Below, piece by piece: positions 1 through 9,727 of a DNA stretch of 64,000 nt. The DNA is taken from positions 124,001 to 188,000 of the forward strand of contig NZ_JALHRX010000002.1 of NCBI RefSeq assembly GCF_023952475.1, given 5' to 3'. A program made the translations under genes and the position numbers. The stretch is from Cupriavidus sp. WGlv3. GTDB taxonomy: Bacteria; Pseudomonadota; Gammaproteobacteria; Burkholderiales; Burkholderiaceae. Position 1 is the stretch's first letter. Each line of letters begins with the position of its first letter. Below the pieces are notes generated by a model. It worked only from the letters and a program-made list of their open reading frames with translations. It was not told the DNA's origin and ran no database searches.

Positions 1-268
1 ACGACAGCAGCATCGGGCGCTGCCCTTCCACCGTCAGCCGCAGGAAGGACAAGTGGCGCGTGTCGAAATGGAACAGCCCCTCGGGGCTGCCCGGCGCACC
101 GATCGCATCGCCGTTATGGTCGAACAGCGCGAAGGTGTCGCCATGCTTGAGCGTGCGCGGGCGCCGCTCCTGCAGCGACGCCGCCGCGGGAATATAGAAC
201 TGCGCGACTTCGCCGGCGCCGGCGACCGCCACCGAGCGGTGGGGATGTTCCGTGGATTCTGCAGGCAT
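1..268 (-). CDS. Amylo-alpha-1,6-glucosidase (glycogen debranching enzyme), N-terminal part only
   Basis: The gene runs off the left edge of the window, so only about 89 N-terminal residues are visible, starting MPAESTEHPH. The segment LKHGDTFALFDHNGDAIG followed by GLFHFDTRHLS is typical of the N-terminal glycogen debranching (GDE_N) domain that precedes a GH15-like catalytic domain; the catalytic part lies outside. The ATG at 268 is preceded by GGAGAG at a suitable distance. The gene follows the glycosyltransferase at 301-1380 on the same strand after 32 bp, so the two probably form one transcript in glucan or trehalose-type storage sugar metabolism. The family assignment is fairly secure; the exact substrate is not. 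Confidence 0.75.
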   Translation of the reverse strand, partial: MPAESTEHPHRSVAVAGAGEVAQFYIPAAASLQERRPRTLKHGDTFALFDHNGDAIGAPGSPEGLFHFDTRHLSFLRLTVEGQRPMLLS

Positions 269-300
269 GAGGGGGTCTCTCCAGCAGTGGTCGTGTGCGG

Positions 301-1380
301 TTATGCGAGCGCCATTCCGTCGGCCTCGCCATGTGCCTGGCCCGCGTCGCCGGGGTGCGGCAAGCCCTGGTAGATGCGTACGTAGTCGCGCGCCATCCGC
401 GCCGCGGTAAAGCGCGCGTCGAACGCGGCACGCACGCCGGCGCGCGGCAGCGTGGCCACGCTGGCGACGGCGGCCACCGCTTCATCGACGCTGTGCACGA
501 TATAGCCGCTGAGGCCCGGCTCGATCACCTCCGGCACCGAACCGCAGTCGAACGCAATCACCGGCGTGCCGCAGGCCATGGCCTCGATCATCACCAGGCC
601 GAACGGCTCGGGCCACGCGATCGGGAACAGCAGCGCGCGCGCATTGCCGAGGAACGCGGACTTCGCCGACTCGTCGATTTCACCGATGTATTCGACTTCG
701 GCATGCGCCGCCACCAGCGGACGAATCACTTCCTGCCAGTAGGTGCGGTCGACCCGGTCGACCTTGGCCGCCATCTTCAGCGGCAAACCCGCGCGCGCGG
801 CCACCTCGATGGCATGGTCGGGGCGCTTCTCCGGCGAGATGCGGCCAAGGAATGCCAGGTAGTCGCCCGCCGGACTGGCGCAGTAGTCCAGCAGCGTCGC
901 CGGGATGCCATGGTGCACCGTGCCCACCCAGTTCACCGGCGGCATCGGCGCGCGCTGCGCGTCGGAGACCGACACCAGCGGAAATTGCGGGAAATGCGCA
1001 TAGAAGGGCTGCAGCTCCGGCAGGTCCAGCCGGCCGTGCAAGGTAGTCAGTGCGCGCACCGGCAGGCGCCGCAGCAGCGGGCATTGCAGCATGTCGATAT
1101 GGAAATGCAGGACATCGAAGCGCGCGGCGGCAGCCATCACGCGGTCCAGCATCATCACGTAGTAAGGCAGATGGTCGCCGACGTCCGCATCGAGGCGCAG
1201 TGCCATGTCGCAGCACGGCACCAGTTCGGCGCCGGTGACCGAGTCGCCGCTGGCGAACAGCGTGACCTCGTGCCCTTGGCGCACCAGTTCTTCCGTCAGG
1301 TACGAAACGATGCGCTCGGTGCCGCCATAAAGGCTGGGCGGGCAGCGTTCGGCGAGTGGTGCAATCTGCGCAATCTTCAT
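301..1380 (-). CDS. Glycosyltransferase family 4 protein
   Basis: This 359-residue protein has the GT-B organisation of GT4 enzymes. The N-terminal Rossmann half begins MKIAQIAPLAERCPPSLYGG, with the acceptor-side YGGTE motif. The C-terminal donor-binding half has FLGRISPEKRP and then PFGLVMIEAMACGTPVIAF, the E-x7-E type sugar-nucleotide motif. It would transfer a sugar from a nucleotide donor to an unknown acceptor in the cytoplasm. The ATG at 1380 has a GGGGGAG box just upstream. The debranching enzyme gene follows after 32 bp, which points to storage-glucan or compatible-solute metabolism rather than surface polysaccharide synthesis, since no wzx/wzy-like genes are near. Donor and acceptor cannot be read from the sequence. 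Confidence 0.85.
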   Translation of the reverse strand: MKIAQIAPLAERCPPSLYGGTERIVSYLTEELVRQGHEVTLFASGDSVTGAELVPCCDMALRLDADVGDHLPYYVMMLDRVMAAAARFDVLHFHIDMLQCPLLRRLPVRALTTLHGRLDLPELQPFYAHFPQFPLVSVSDAQRAPMPPVNWVGTVHHGIPATLLDYCASPAGDYLAFLGRISPEKRPDHAIEVAARAGLPLKMAAKVDRVDRTYWQEVIRPLVAAHAEVEYIGEIDESAKSAFLGNARALLFPIAWPEPFGLVMIEAMACGTPVIAFDCGSVPEVIEPGLSGYIVHSVDEAVAAVASVATLPRAGVRAAFDARFTAARMARDYVRIYQGLPHPGDAGQAHGEADGMALA

Positions 1381-2008
1381 CGGCTCTCCCCCCTGGTCAT
1401 CAGCAAACTGCAGGGTGGATTGCCGCGACAGTGCCTGGGGCTGATGAAGGCACCATAGAAAGCGGCGGGGGCTTTTTCAAGCTGGTCCGGACCATGCAGG
1501 CGCGGCATGGAAACCATGTAGCGCAGCGATGATGGCGACCCTGTCCGTCAGGGCTTACCCGGAGGCGCGGCCGCCGCTATTTCGCGGTGCGGAATAGCAG
1601 GCCGCTTTCCTTGACGGTGCCCGCGCGCCTATGCAAAAGTCGGCGAAAACGAACGATCGTGCGGGAACACTTTCCCGACACGGCGTCACCGGGCGGCAAC
1701 GCTGTCCGGCTTGCCGGGCGGCCATCGCGCCGCATCGCACAGGAGACACCGCCATGCAGCATCCGCAGCACCGCATTGCGCACCGCCATTGCCTGGTCCC
1801 GCACATGGAGCCAGCGCCCCCGCGCAACGACGCACGCACCACCGCACGCACCGTCGCACGCATTCCGGCACGACAGCCCGCGCTGCCGCCGGCCTGACCC
1901 ACTGCGCCCGAGTTTCAACTGCGCGGCCGCGCCTGGCGCCGCCGCGCCGGAACACGCACGGCCATTGCCGGCGCGTGCCTGCTTTCCCGAAACGTAAGAG
2001 GTACCCCC
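1381..2008. other. 628-bp intergenic region between divergent glycosyltransferase and liv genes
   Basis: I see no supportable gene here; the long open frames are Arg/Ala/Pro-rich shadows of high GC. The region must hold the promoters of the divergent glycosyltransferase (leftward) and liv operon (rightward). An imperfect inverted repeat around 1659-1680 (GGGAA, short spacer, TTCCC, flanked by GTG and CAC) could be an operator. No convincing -10/-35 pair was found. Confidence 0.4.
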
Positions 2009-2872
2009 GTGGCATTGTTCCTTCAACAGTTCCTGAACGGCCTGACGCTGGGCGGCGTGTACAGCCTGGTGGCGCTGGGCCTGACGCTGGTCTACGGCAT
2101 CCTGCACGTGCCCAATTTCGCGCACGGCGCCTTCTACATGGCCGGCGCCTACGTGTCGTACTACCTGATGACCGCGCTGGGCGTGAACTACTGGCTGGCG
2201 ATGCTGGGCGCGGCACTGGTGGTGGCGGTGCTGTCGATGCTGGCCGACCGGCTGGTGTTCCATCCGCTGCGCAACTCGCCCGAGCTGCACGACATGATCG
2301 CCGCCATCGGCATCCTGCTGTTCCTGGAAGCGGGCGCGCAGGCGCTGTGGGGCGCTGACTTTCACCGCATGCCCACGCCCTATGGCCAGATCGTCAACGT
2401 GTTCGGCCTGACCGCGCCGCTGCAGCGCCTGCTGATCATCGGCGCCGCCTTTGCGCTGATGGTGCTGCTGCACCTGTTCCTCACGCGCACCATGACCGGC
2501 GCCACCATCATGGCGATGGCGCAGAACCGCGAAGGCGCGGCGCTGGTCGGCATCGACGCCACGCGCGTCACGCTGCTGGTGTTCGCCATCTCCGGCGCGC
2601 TGGCCGCGATCGCCGCCACGCTGTACGCGCCGATCAACCTGGTCTACCCCAGCATGGGCAACCTGGTGATCACCAAGGCCTTCGTCATCATCATCCTCGG
2701 CGGCATGGGCAGCATCCCCGGCGCCATCGTCGGCGGACTGATCATCGGCATGGCCGAGAGCTTCGGCGGCTTCTACGTTTCCACCGACTACAAGGACATC
2801 ATCGCCTTCGTGCTGCTGGTGGTGATCCTGTCGATCCGGCCGCAGGGCCTGTTTGCCGGCAAGGCAGCCTGA
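2009..2872 (+). CDS. livH: Branched-chain amino acid type ABC transporter, permease LivH
   Basis: This 287-residue inner-membrane permease has the LivH signature near its start (NGLTLGGVYSLVALGLTLVYG, with PNFAHGAFYMAGAY after it) and about eight hydrophobic segments. The LivH/LivM EAA-like loop is seen around MAMAQNREGAALVGID. It starts with GTG at 2009, with AAGAGG seven bases upstream. livM follows after 10 bp and the whole livHMGFK order is complete, so it should form one half of the heterodimeric channel. Substrate is not readable: this family also carries amides, urea and aromatic acids. Confidence 0.93.
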   Translation: MALFLQQFLNGLTLGGVYSLVALGLTLVYGILHVPNFAHGAFYMAGAYVSYYLMTALGVNYWLAMLGAALVVAVLSMLADRLVFHPLRNSPELHDMIAAIGILLFLEAGAQALWGADFHRMPTPYGQIVNVFGLTAPLQRLLIIGAAFALMVLLHLFLTRTMTGATIMAMAQNREGAALVGIDATRVTLLVFAISGALAAIAATLYAPINLVYPSMGNLVITKAFVIIILGGMGSIPGAIVGGLIIGMAESFGGFYVSTDYKDIIAFVLLVVILSIRPQGLFAGKAA

Positions 2873-2882
2873 GGAGCAAGAC

Positions 2883-3906
2883 ATGAAAGCACTGCAAGGA
2901 AAGACCGGCTGGATGCTGCTGCTGGCACTGGCCATCGCCTTCCCGCTGGTCACGCCCAACAGCTACTACCTGACCGTGATGACGCTGGCCTTCATCTATG
3001 CCATCGCCACGCTCGGACTGAACCTGATCACCGGCTATACCGGCCAGCTGAACCTGGCGCACGGGGGCTTCATGGCCATCGGCGCCTATACGCTGGGGAT
3101 CCTGACCGTGGACTACCAGGTGCCGTTCTGGCTGGCGTTCGTGCTGGCCGGGGTGCTGTGCATGGTGCTGGGCTATGTGGTCGGGGTGGTGTCGCTGCGC
3201 CTGAAGGGCCATTATTTCTCGATCTTCACCATGTGCGTGGGCTACATCATCTACCTGCTGATCGAGAAGTGGGAAAGCCTGACGCACGGCACCGTGGGCC
3301 TGATCGGCATTCCGGTGCCGGCGGCGATCGGCCCGCTCGGCTTCGACAGCGTGCCGGCGCAGTATTACCTGGTGCTGGCCTTCCTGGCGCTCGGCGTCTT
3401 CCTGATGCACCGCATCGTCACCTCGCTGCTGGGGCGCAGCTTCATGGCCGTGCGCAACAGCGACGCGCTGGCCGAGGCGCTTGGCATCAACCTGATGCGC
3501 ACCAAGGTGCTGTCGTTCGTGCTGTCGGTGGGCTATGCCGGCTTTGCGGGCGCGCTGTACGCCGGGCAGGTGCGCTTCCTGGGCCCGGACATCGCCCGCA
3601 CCGACCTGACCTTCGACATGGTGATGTCGATGCTGGTGGGCGGCATCGGCACGCTGTTCGGGCCGCTGCTGGGTGCGGTGCTGGTGCCGTGGATCACGCA
3701 GTCGCTGCAGTTCATGCAGGACTACCGCATGCTGGTGTTCGGCCCGGTGCTGGTGCTGCTGATCATCTTCGTGCCCGACGGCATCGTCGGCTCTTACCTG
3801 AAGAAGCAGGCGCGCAAGGCCGCCGCCGAGCGCCGCGGCAAGCTGGCCCAGCCCGCTGCCGCGAGCAACACCGCCGCTGTACCGACCACCCGCGCCGGAG
3901 CCGACC

Positions 3907-3914
<8 letters not shown>
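2883..3914 (+). CDS. livM: Branched-chain amino acid type ABC transporter, permease LivM
   Basis: The product has 343 residues and is strongly hydrophobic. The family motif LNLITGYTGQLNLAHGGFMA lies near residue 50, and VRNSDALAEALGIN forms the cytoplasmic coupling loop. I placed the start at the ATG at 2883, preceded by GAGGAG, instead of the upstream in-frame position inside livH. Its 3' end overlaps livG by 8 bp, which suggests translational coupling. It should pair with LivH in the membrane. The charged tail (KKQARKAAAERRGK) is cytoplasmic and followed by an Ala/Thr-rich end of no obvious function. Confidence 0.93.
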
Positions 3915-4657
<743 letters not shown>

Positions 4658-4671
<14 letters not shown>

Positions 4672-5365
4672 ACGCGTCTCGCTGTCGTACGGCAGCTTCC
4701 GCGCCCTCGACAACATCACCCTGCACGCCGGCGCCGGCGAGCTGGTGGTGCTGCTCGGCGCCAACGGCGCCGGCAAGAGCTCGATCTTCCTGGCGATGAG
4801 CGCGATCCACCGCATCAGCGGCGGCAGCATGCGCTTCGACGGGCGCGAACTGTCCGGCATGAAGCCGTCGCAGATCGTGCAGGCCGGGCTGGTGCATTGC
4901 CCGGAGGGACGCAAGCTGTTCCCGGCCATGAGCGTGGAGAAGAACCTGGTGCTGGGCGCGTATGTGCACCGGCGCGACGGCGCGGGCATCCGCAAGACGC
5001 TGGACGAGGTCTATGAACTGTTCCCGATCCTGCGGCAGAAGAAGGACGACGCGGCCGGCTCGCTGTCCGGCGGGCAGCAGCAGATGGTGGCGCTGGGACG
5101 CGCGCTGATGAGCCGCCCGCGCGCGCTGCTGCTCGACGAACCGTCGCTGGGACTGGCGCCGCTGGTGGTCAAGCAGATGTTCGAGATCATCCAGCGCATC
5201 AACCGCGCGGGTACCACGGTGCTGCTGGCGGAGCAGAACGCCTATGCGGCGCTGGGCATCGCGCATCGCGCCTATGTGATCGAGAGCGGCAAGATCGTGA
5301 TGGAGGGGGATCGCGATGCGCTGTTGAAGGATGAGGGGATACGCAAGGCGTATATCGGGGGTTAA
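4658..5365 (+). CDS. livF: Branched-chain amino acid type ABC transporter, ATPase LivF
   Basis: The product has 235 residues with a complete ATPase motif set: Walker A GANGAGKS (about 34-41), signature LSGGQQQ (136-142), Walker B LLLDEP (about 157-162) and the LivF-typical SLGLAPLVVKQ. The start is the ATG at 4658, preceded by a CTGGGAG-like box and overlapping livG by 14 bp, rather than the in-frame ATG 30 bp upstream. As the ATPase with the canonical signature, it may supply the composite site that LivG lacks. A hairpin repeat and the binding protein gene livK follow. Confidence 0.92.
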
Positions 5366-5398
5366 GGGACCAAAGGCATCAACTACCGATTGTGTACT

Positions 5399-5422
5399 CC
5401 CTCTCCCGCTTGCGGGAGAGGG
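5399..5422. repeat. REP-like palindromic hairpin in the livF-livK gap
   Basis: Two 11-base arms (CCCTCTCCCGC and its complement) are separated only by TT, giving a near-perfect palindrome at 5399-5422. It lies between the ATPase gene and the binding-protein gene. Elements of the form CCCTCTCCCGC-TT-GCGGGAGAGGG recur in many proteobacterial genomes. Here the hairpin could protect or separate the highly expressed livK message. Confidence 0.7.
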
Positions 5423-5489
5423 GAGAAAACAAGCGGTCGACCAGGGGCCGCGGAACAAACAAAGCGCAGTACTTTCAGGAGACAACACC

Positions 5490-6662
5490 ATGCAATACAA
5501 CCTCATGCGCCGCATCTTCCCGCTGGCCGCCACCGCCGTGGCCGCGATGCTGGCCTCGGGCGCCGCGCTGGCGCAGGAAGTGGTCAAGATCGGCTACACC
5601 GGCCCGCTTTCCGGCGGCGCCGCGCTGTATGGCAAGAACGTGCTGTCGGGCGTGCAGATGGCGGTGGACGAGATCAATGCCTCGGGCCTGGAGGTCAAGG
5701 GCAAGAAGGTCAAGCTGGAGGTAGTGGCGCTGGACGACAAGTACTCGCCCGCCGAGGCCGCCATCAACGGGCGCCGCCTGGTGCAGCAGCACAAGACCCC
5801 GGCGGTGTTCGTGCCGCATTCGGGCGGCATCTTCGCGCTGCAGGCCTTCAACGAGCAGGAGAAATTCCTGGTGATGGCCTATTCCAGCGTGCCGCGCATC
5901 ACCGATGCCGGCAACAAGCTGACCATCCGCATCCCGCCGGCCTATACCGGCTATATCGAGCCGTTCATCAAGGCGCAGATGAAGCGCTATGGCAAGAACG
6001 TAGCGCTGGCCCCGGCCGACCACGACTACGCCAAGGCCTGGGTGCAGGCCTTCCTGCCGGCGTGGGAAGCCGCCGGCGGCAAGGTGGTGGCGAACAACCC
6101 GATGTCGTACACCAAGGCCACCGACTTCTACAGCGGCGTGTCGCGCGCCATCAGCGAGAAGCCCGACGTGATGTTCGTCGGCGGCCCGTCGGAGCCGACC
6201 GCGCTGGTGGTCAAGCAGGCGCGCGAGCTGGGCTTCAAGGGCGGCTTTATCGTGATGGACCAGGCCAAGATGGACGAGATGGCCCGCGTCACCAACGGCC
6301 TGGGCATGCTGGAAGGCTCGATCGGCGTGCTGCCGCTGGTCAACGACAGCCGCCCCGCCACGCAAGCCTTCAACGCCCGGTACAAGAAGCTGCACGACGG
6401 GCGCGACGCCACCACCGAGATGTCGCTGAACTACACCATGGTGTATGCGCTGGCCGGGGCGATGAAGCTGGCCGGCACCACCAGCGACGCCGCGGCGATC
6501 CGCGCGAAGATGCCGGATGCGGTCAAGGGCCTGGCCAAGGAGGTCAATCCCAACGAAGTCGACGGCATCGACGCCAAGGGCGGCTCGATGGCCGACACCG
6601 TGGTGGGCTGGGTGCAGAACGGCAAGATCTCGCAGGTCCGCTTGTCCGAACTGGCGAAGTAA
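5490..6662 (+). CDS. livK: Branched-chain amino acid type ABC transporter, periplasmic binding protein LivK
   Basis: The 390-residue precursor has a clear signal peptide (MRRIFPLAATAVAAMLASG, cleavage expected after ALA, mature start QEVVKIGYTGPLSGG). The mature part is a type I periplasmic binding fold (Peripla_BP_6), with GYTGPLSGGAALYGKN at the N-terminus and GGPSEPTALVVKQARELG in the second lobe. I chose the ATG at 5490 because CAGGAGA lies just upstream and the signal peptide follows directly. It captures ligand for LivHMGF. A strong terminator starts 30 bp after the stop, closing the operon. Confidence 0.93.
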   Translation: MQYNLMRRIFPLAATAVAAMLASGAALAQEVVKIGYTGPLSGGAALYGKNVLSGVQMAVDEINASGLEVKGKKVKLEVVALDDKYSPAEAAINGRRLVQQHKTPAVFVPHSGGIFALQAFNEQEKFLVMAYSSVPRITDAGNKLTIRIPPAYTGYIEPFIKAQMKRYGKNVALAPADHDYAKAWVQAFLPAWEAAGGKVVANNPMSYTKATDFYSGVSRAISEKPDVMFVGGPSEPTALVVKQARELGFKGGFIVMDQAKMDEMARVTNGLGMLEGSIGVLPLVNDSRPATQAFNARYKKLHDGRDATTEMSLNYTMVYALAGAMKLAGTTSDAAAIRAKMPDAVKGLAKEVNPNEVDGIDAKGGSMADTVVGWVQNGKISQVRLSELAK

Positions 6663-6692
6663 AGCGGGACACGCGGCCGGTACCGCGAGCAC

Positions 6693-6728
6693 AAACCCCG
6701 GCATGCCGCGAGGCATGCCGGGGTTTTT
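6693..6728 (+). terminator. Rho-independent terminator after livK
   Basis: A 12-bp GC-rich stem (6696-6707 with 6712-6723, loop GCGA) is followed by TTTTT on the plus strand. It closes the liv operon. The opposite strand has only TTT, so it may also weakly stop the convergent DUF6600 gene, which ends at 6750. Confidence 0.92.
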
Positions 6729-6749
6729 CATTGCGGCGGTCAAGCGCAA

Positions 6750-9443
6750 CTAGCGGCGATCGCCGTCGCGGCCCTGGCGCGCCTCCATCTGGCCACGCTC
6801 CTGCTGCGCGCGCTGCTGCTGCATTTGCCGCTGCTGGTCCATTTGCTGGCGCTGGCGCTCCTGCATCTGCCGCTGCTGCTCGTGCATCTGCCGTTGCTGC
6901 TGTTCGGCCTGGCGCTGCATCGCCTGCTGGCGCTGCTGCTCATGCATCGCCCGCTGCTGTTCCTGCATCGCGCGTTGCTGCTCTTGCATATGGCGCTGCT
7001 GCTCGGCCTGCCGCTGCATGGCTTGCTGGCGCTGCTGCTCCTGCACCGCGCGCTGCTGGTCCTGCATCTGGCGCTGCTGATCCGCGTGCCGCTGCATGGC
7101 CTGCTGGCGCTGCTGCTCTTGCACCGCGCGCTGCTGCTCCTGCATCTGGCGCTGCTGGTCCGCGTGCCGCTGCATGGCCTGCTGCCGTTGCTGCTCCTGC
7201 GCCGCGCGCTGCTGATCCTGCATCTGGCGCTGCTGCTCGGCTTGCCGCTGCATGGCTTGCTGGCGCTGCTGCTCCTGCACCGCGCGCTGCTGATCCTGCA
7301 TCTGGCGCTGCTGCTCGGCTTGCCGCTGCATGGCTTGCTGGCGCTGCTGCTCCTGCACCGCGCGCTGCTGTTCCTGCATCTGCCGCGGCTGCTGTTCGGC
7401 CTGGCGCTGCTGCGCTTCCTGCATCTGGCGCTGCTGCTCGAAGCGCTGGCGCTGCATCTCCTGCGATTGCCGCGCCGGATCCGGGCGTTCCTGCCCGTCG
7501 GCCCACTGGCGCGGCGGCATGCGCTGCTGGCGTTGCTCTTCCAGCTGCCGTTGCTGCTCGCGCAGCGCGCGCTGCTGCTCGAACTGCTGCTCGATCTGCT
7601 GGCGCTGCTGTTCGCGCTGCGTCGCCTGTTGCTGCCGCTGGGCGTCGCCGGGCCCGCCCGGCTGCCCGGCAAAGCCGCGCGCCTCGTCGGGCCGGGTGCT
7701 CTGGCCGCGGCCAGGGCCGCGCCACGGCTCGCCGCGGGCCTGCGCATCGTTGCGATCCGCGCGGCCGTCGCCGTCGGCATCGATACGCCCGGGGCGCGGC
7801 TGGACCGGAGCGTGGTCGCGCGAGGCGATCGCGGCCTGGCTCATGCGCACGTCCGGCACCGGCCGTGCGTCGCGGCCGGGCCGGCGCTCGTTGCCACCGC
7901 GCCAGGCCGGGCCAGCCCCGGGCACGACCCCGCCCTCGCGCGCAAAGCGCCGCGCCAGGTCTTCCGTGGCCGGGCGCCCCGGCGCGCGCGCGGCGATGGC
8001 CTGGCGTTCGAAGCCATGGCGCGCCTGCGGCGGCAGCGGCCGCATCGGCGCCGCACCCACCAGGCTGCCCTTGACCGGCGCCACCGGCGGCGCGCCGTGG
8101 GCCTCGCCCGTCGGCAGGTTGCGCCATTCGGGGCGGTGCAGGCCGCGCGCCGGCCGTCCTTCGACAAAGTTGCGCGCCGGCATGCCGGTGATGGCGCCCG
8201 GCACGCTGCGGTTGGCGTAAGGCGGCGGGCGGCGGTCGCCCATCACGAAGTTGTTGACCGTAACCCGGTTGATGCGGGCGACATAGGTCGGGCTGGCGCG
8301 ATAGACCGGCCGGTAGGCGTCGCGCGGTCCCAGCGGATACCAGGCCACGCCCGGTCCGCTGCCCACGCGCACGCTCCAGCCCGGCCCGGCGGCGCCGACG
8401 AAGGCGACCAGTGCCGGCGCATAGCACGGCCGCACGCGCGGGCCGGGCACCCAGCCCCAGCGCGAACCCACATAAGCCCAGCGGCCGTAATGCGACGGCG
8501 CGAAGCCCCACGGCGCGTCGTCGATCCAGGTCCAGCCCCACGGCGCGATCCAGGCCCAGTGGCCGGCGCTGTACGGCACCCATCCCGCGCTGACCACGCG
8601 CGGGAACCAGATCGCGCCGTAGCCAGGGTCTTCCTGCCAGTCGCCATAGCCGTCCAGCGCGGCGTAGCCCGGCATCTCGCGCGGCACATAGCGCGCCGAC
8701 TGCGAAGCGTCCTCGCGCGCGTCGCGCGCCGCGGTCCAGCGGTCGAATGCGTCTTCGGGCACCGCGCCGCCGCCGGCATCGGCCAGGTCGGTGCCGGCAA
8801 AGCGCATGCGGTCGCCGCGCTGCAGCTCGATCGTGCGGCTGTCGCCGTAGACCACCGCGCTGCCATGGCGCATGGTCACGGTGGTGGTGCTGCCGTCGGG
8901 CGCCACGTCCAGCCGATAGTCGCCGGGCTCGCGCGGCACGAAGGCCAGGTTGGGGGTATCAACCTCGACGGTCTGGCCCGGCGCCAACGCACGCACGCGC
9001 ACCTGCAGCGTGCCCTGGGTCAGCTTGACCTGGGTGGTGCTGTCGTCCAGGTTCAGGATGCTGGCGGCGGTGGCGCCGCCCATGCGCAGCGCCACCGTGC
9101 CGGCGTGAAGTTCGGCGCGTCCGCCCGGGTCCAGCCAGAGCCGGTCGCCGGTGGTGACCGGCCGGTTCAGCCCGGCCGCGGCCCAGGCGTCCGAGCCGGC
9201 GGGCGCAAAGCTGAGGTTGCCGTCGACCGCGGTCAGCGTGGCGATGCGCGAGGAAGGATCGGCCTGCTGCTGCGCGGCGTCGGCCACCGGGGCATCGAGG
9301 TAGGGTTCGCCCGGCGCGGCGGGCACCTGCGCCAGTGCAGCAGCCGCCACTGCGAGGCCGGCTGCGGCCGCCAGCGCGGTCAGCGCCAGCCGGCCGCCAA
9401 GGCGACCTGGATAGCGGCCAGCGGATTGGAAAGGATCAGACAT
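6750..9443 (-). CDS. DUF6600-type exported protein with FecR-like region and Q/R-rich repeat tail
   Basis: The 897-residue protein begins with a basic segment and a hydrophobic stretch (LALTALAAAAGLAVAAAALA) that should be a signal peptide or anchor. Residues about 65-230 look like a FecR-type beta domain (TAVDGNLSFAPAG, GDRLWLDPGGRAEL, TVEVDTPNLAF). About 290-350 are rich in Trp, Gly and Tyr (GHWAWIAPWGWTWIDDAPWG), typical of DUF6600. From about residue 610 the sequence is almost pure Gln/Arg/Met/Glu with a repeating 26-residue unit and high coiled-coil potential. It probably acts in the periplasm or cell surface; no function is established. Convergent with the liv operon. The start at 9443 is the first Met of the signal region. 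Confidence 0.8.
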   Translation of the reverse strand: MSDPFQSAGRYPGRLGGRLALTALAAAAGLAVAAAALAQVPAAPGEPYLDAPVADAAQQQADPSSRIATLTAVDGNLSFAPAGSDAWAAAGLNRPVTTGDRLWLDPGGRAELHAGTVALRMGGATAASILNLDDSTTQVKLTQGTLQVRVRALAPGQTVEVDTPNLAFVPREPGDYRLDVAPDGSTTTVTMRHGSAVVYGDSRTIELQRGDRMRFAGTDLADAGGGAVPEDAFDRWTAARDAREDASQSARYVPREMPGYAALDGYGDWQEDPGYGAIWFPRVVSAGWVPYSAGHWAWIAPWGWTWIDDAPWGFAPSHYGRWAYVGSRWGWVPGPRVRPCYAPALVAFVGAAGPGWSVRVGSGPGVAWYPLGPRDAYRPVYRASPTYVARINRVTVNNFVMGDRRPPPYANRSVPGAITGMPARNFVEGRPARGLHRPEWRNLPTGEAHGAPPVAPVKGSLVGAAPMRPLPPQARHGFERQAIAARAPGRPATEDLARRFAREGGVVPGAGPAWRGGNERRPGRDARPVPDVRMSQAAIASRDHAPVQPRPGRIDADGDGRADRNDAQARGEPWRGPGRGQSTRPDEARGFAGQPGGPGDAQRQQQATQREQQRQQIEQQFEQQRALREQQRQLEEQRQQRMPPRQWADGQERPDPARQSQEMQRQRFEQQRQMQEAQQRQAEQQPRQMQEQQRAVQEQQRQQAMQRQAEQQRQMQDQQRAVQEQQRQQAMQRQAEQQRQMQDQQRAAQEQQRQQAMQRHADQQRQMQEQQRAVQEQQRQQAMQRHADQQRQMQDQQRAVQEQQRQQAMQRQAEQQRHMQEQQRAMQEQQRAMHEQQRQQAMQRQAEQQQRQMHEQQRQMQERQRQQMDQQRQMQQQRAQQERGQMEARQGRDGDRR
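7014..7403 (-). repeat. Five 78-bp tandem repeats encoding a 26-residue Q/R-rich unit
   Basis: The phrase CTGCATGG recurs at 7014, 7092, 7170, 7248 and 7326, exactly 78 bp apart. Each copy encodes a 26-residue unit of the type AEQQRQMQDQQRAV continuing QEQQRQQAMQRQ. Copies differ mainly by E/D, V/A and Q/H swaps. Degenerate copies extend to about 6900 and 7450. The length is a multiple of three, so copy-number change would keep the frame. Confidence 0.9.
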
Positions 9444-9727
9444 GGAAGGGCAGGAGCGGGACCCGACATGGGTCGGCGGGCAGGCCGGCCCACGCCGGCG
9501 GCCACCCTATTGTCACCATACATGGCCGCGGATGCCGCGGCGCGTCCGGCGCGGCACAGTTTGTAAGCTCGTATTTCGCCTTGCGCCCGGGCCGCGCGAC
9601 CCTGCCGGTGCGCGCGGCAGGCTGCGGGCGGGCCGGCGGGCGGCACCGCCGTGGCGAGGGCCCGTTGGCAGTCAAAGGTGGAAACAACTTCGGTGCGCCG
9701 GGCGGACGGGCCCGGACCGGATGCCGC

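Noticed and set aside
1611-1640. TTGACG at 1611 as the -35 of a liv promoter
   Set aside because: No acceptable -10 box lies 16-18 bp downstream.
1577-2959. A 460-residue minus-strand frame in the liv promoter region
   Set aside because: It is His/Gln/Arg low complexity, overlaps livH antisense and has no ribosome site or domain.
7014-7403. 78-bp periodic repeats as a CRISPR array
   Set aside because: The repeats are contiguous with no unique spacers and lie in frame inside a protein gene.
5390-8074. A long plus-strand frame across livK and the repeat gene
   Set aside because: It is an out-of-frame reading through livK and the antisense of the repeat tail, with Ala/Pro/Arg low complexity.
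6825-9566. A 913-residue plus-strand open frame opposite the DUF6600 gene
   Set aside because: It is Leu/Arg/His-rich, mirrors the CTG/CAG repeats of the minus-strand gene and has no domain. The minus-strand product has a signal peptide and recognisable domains.
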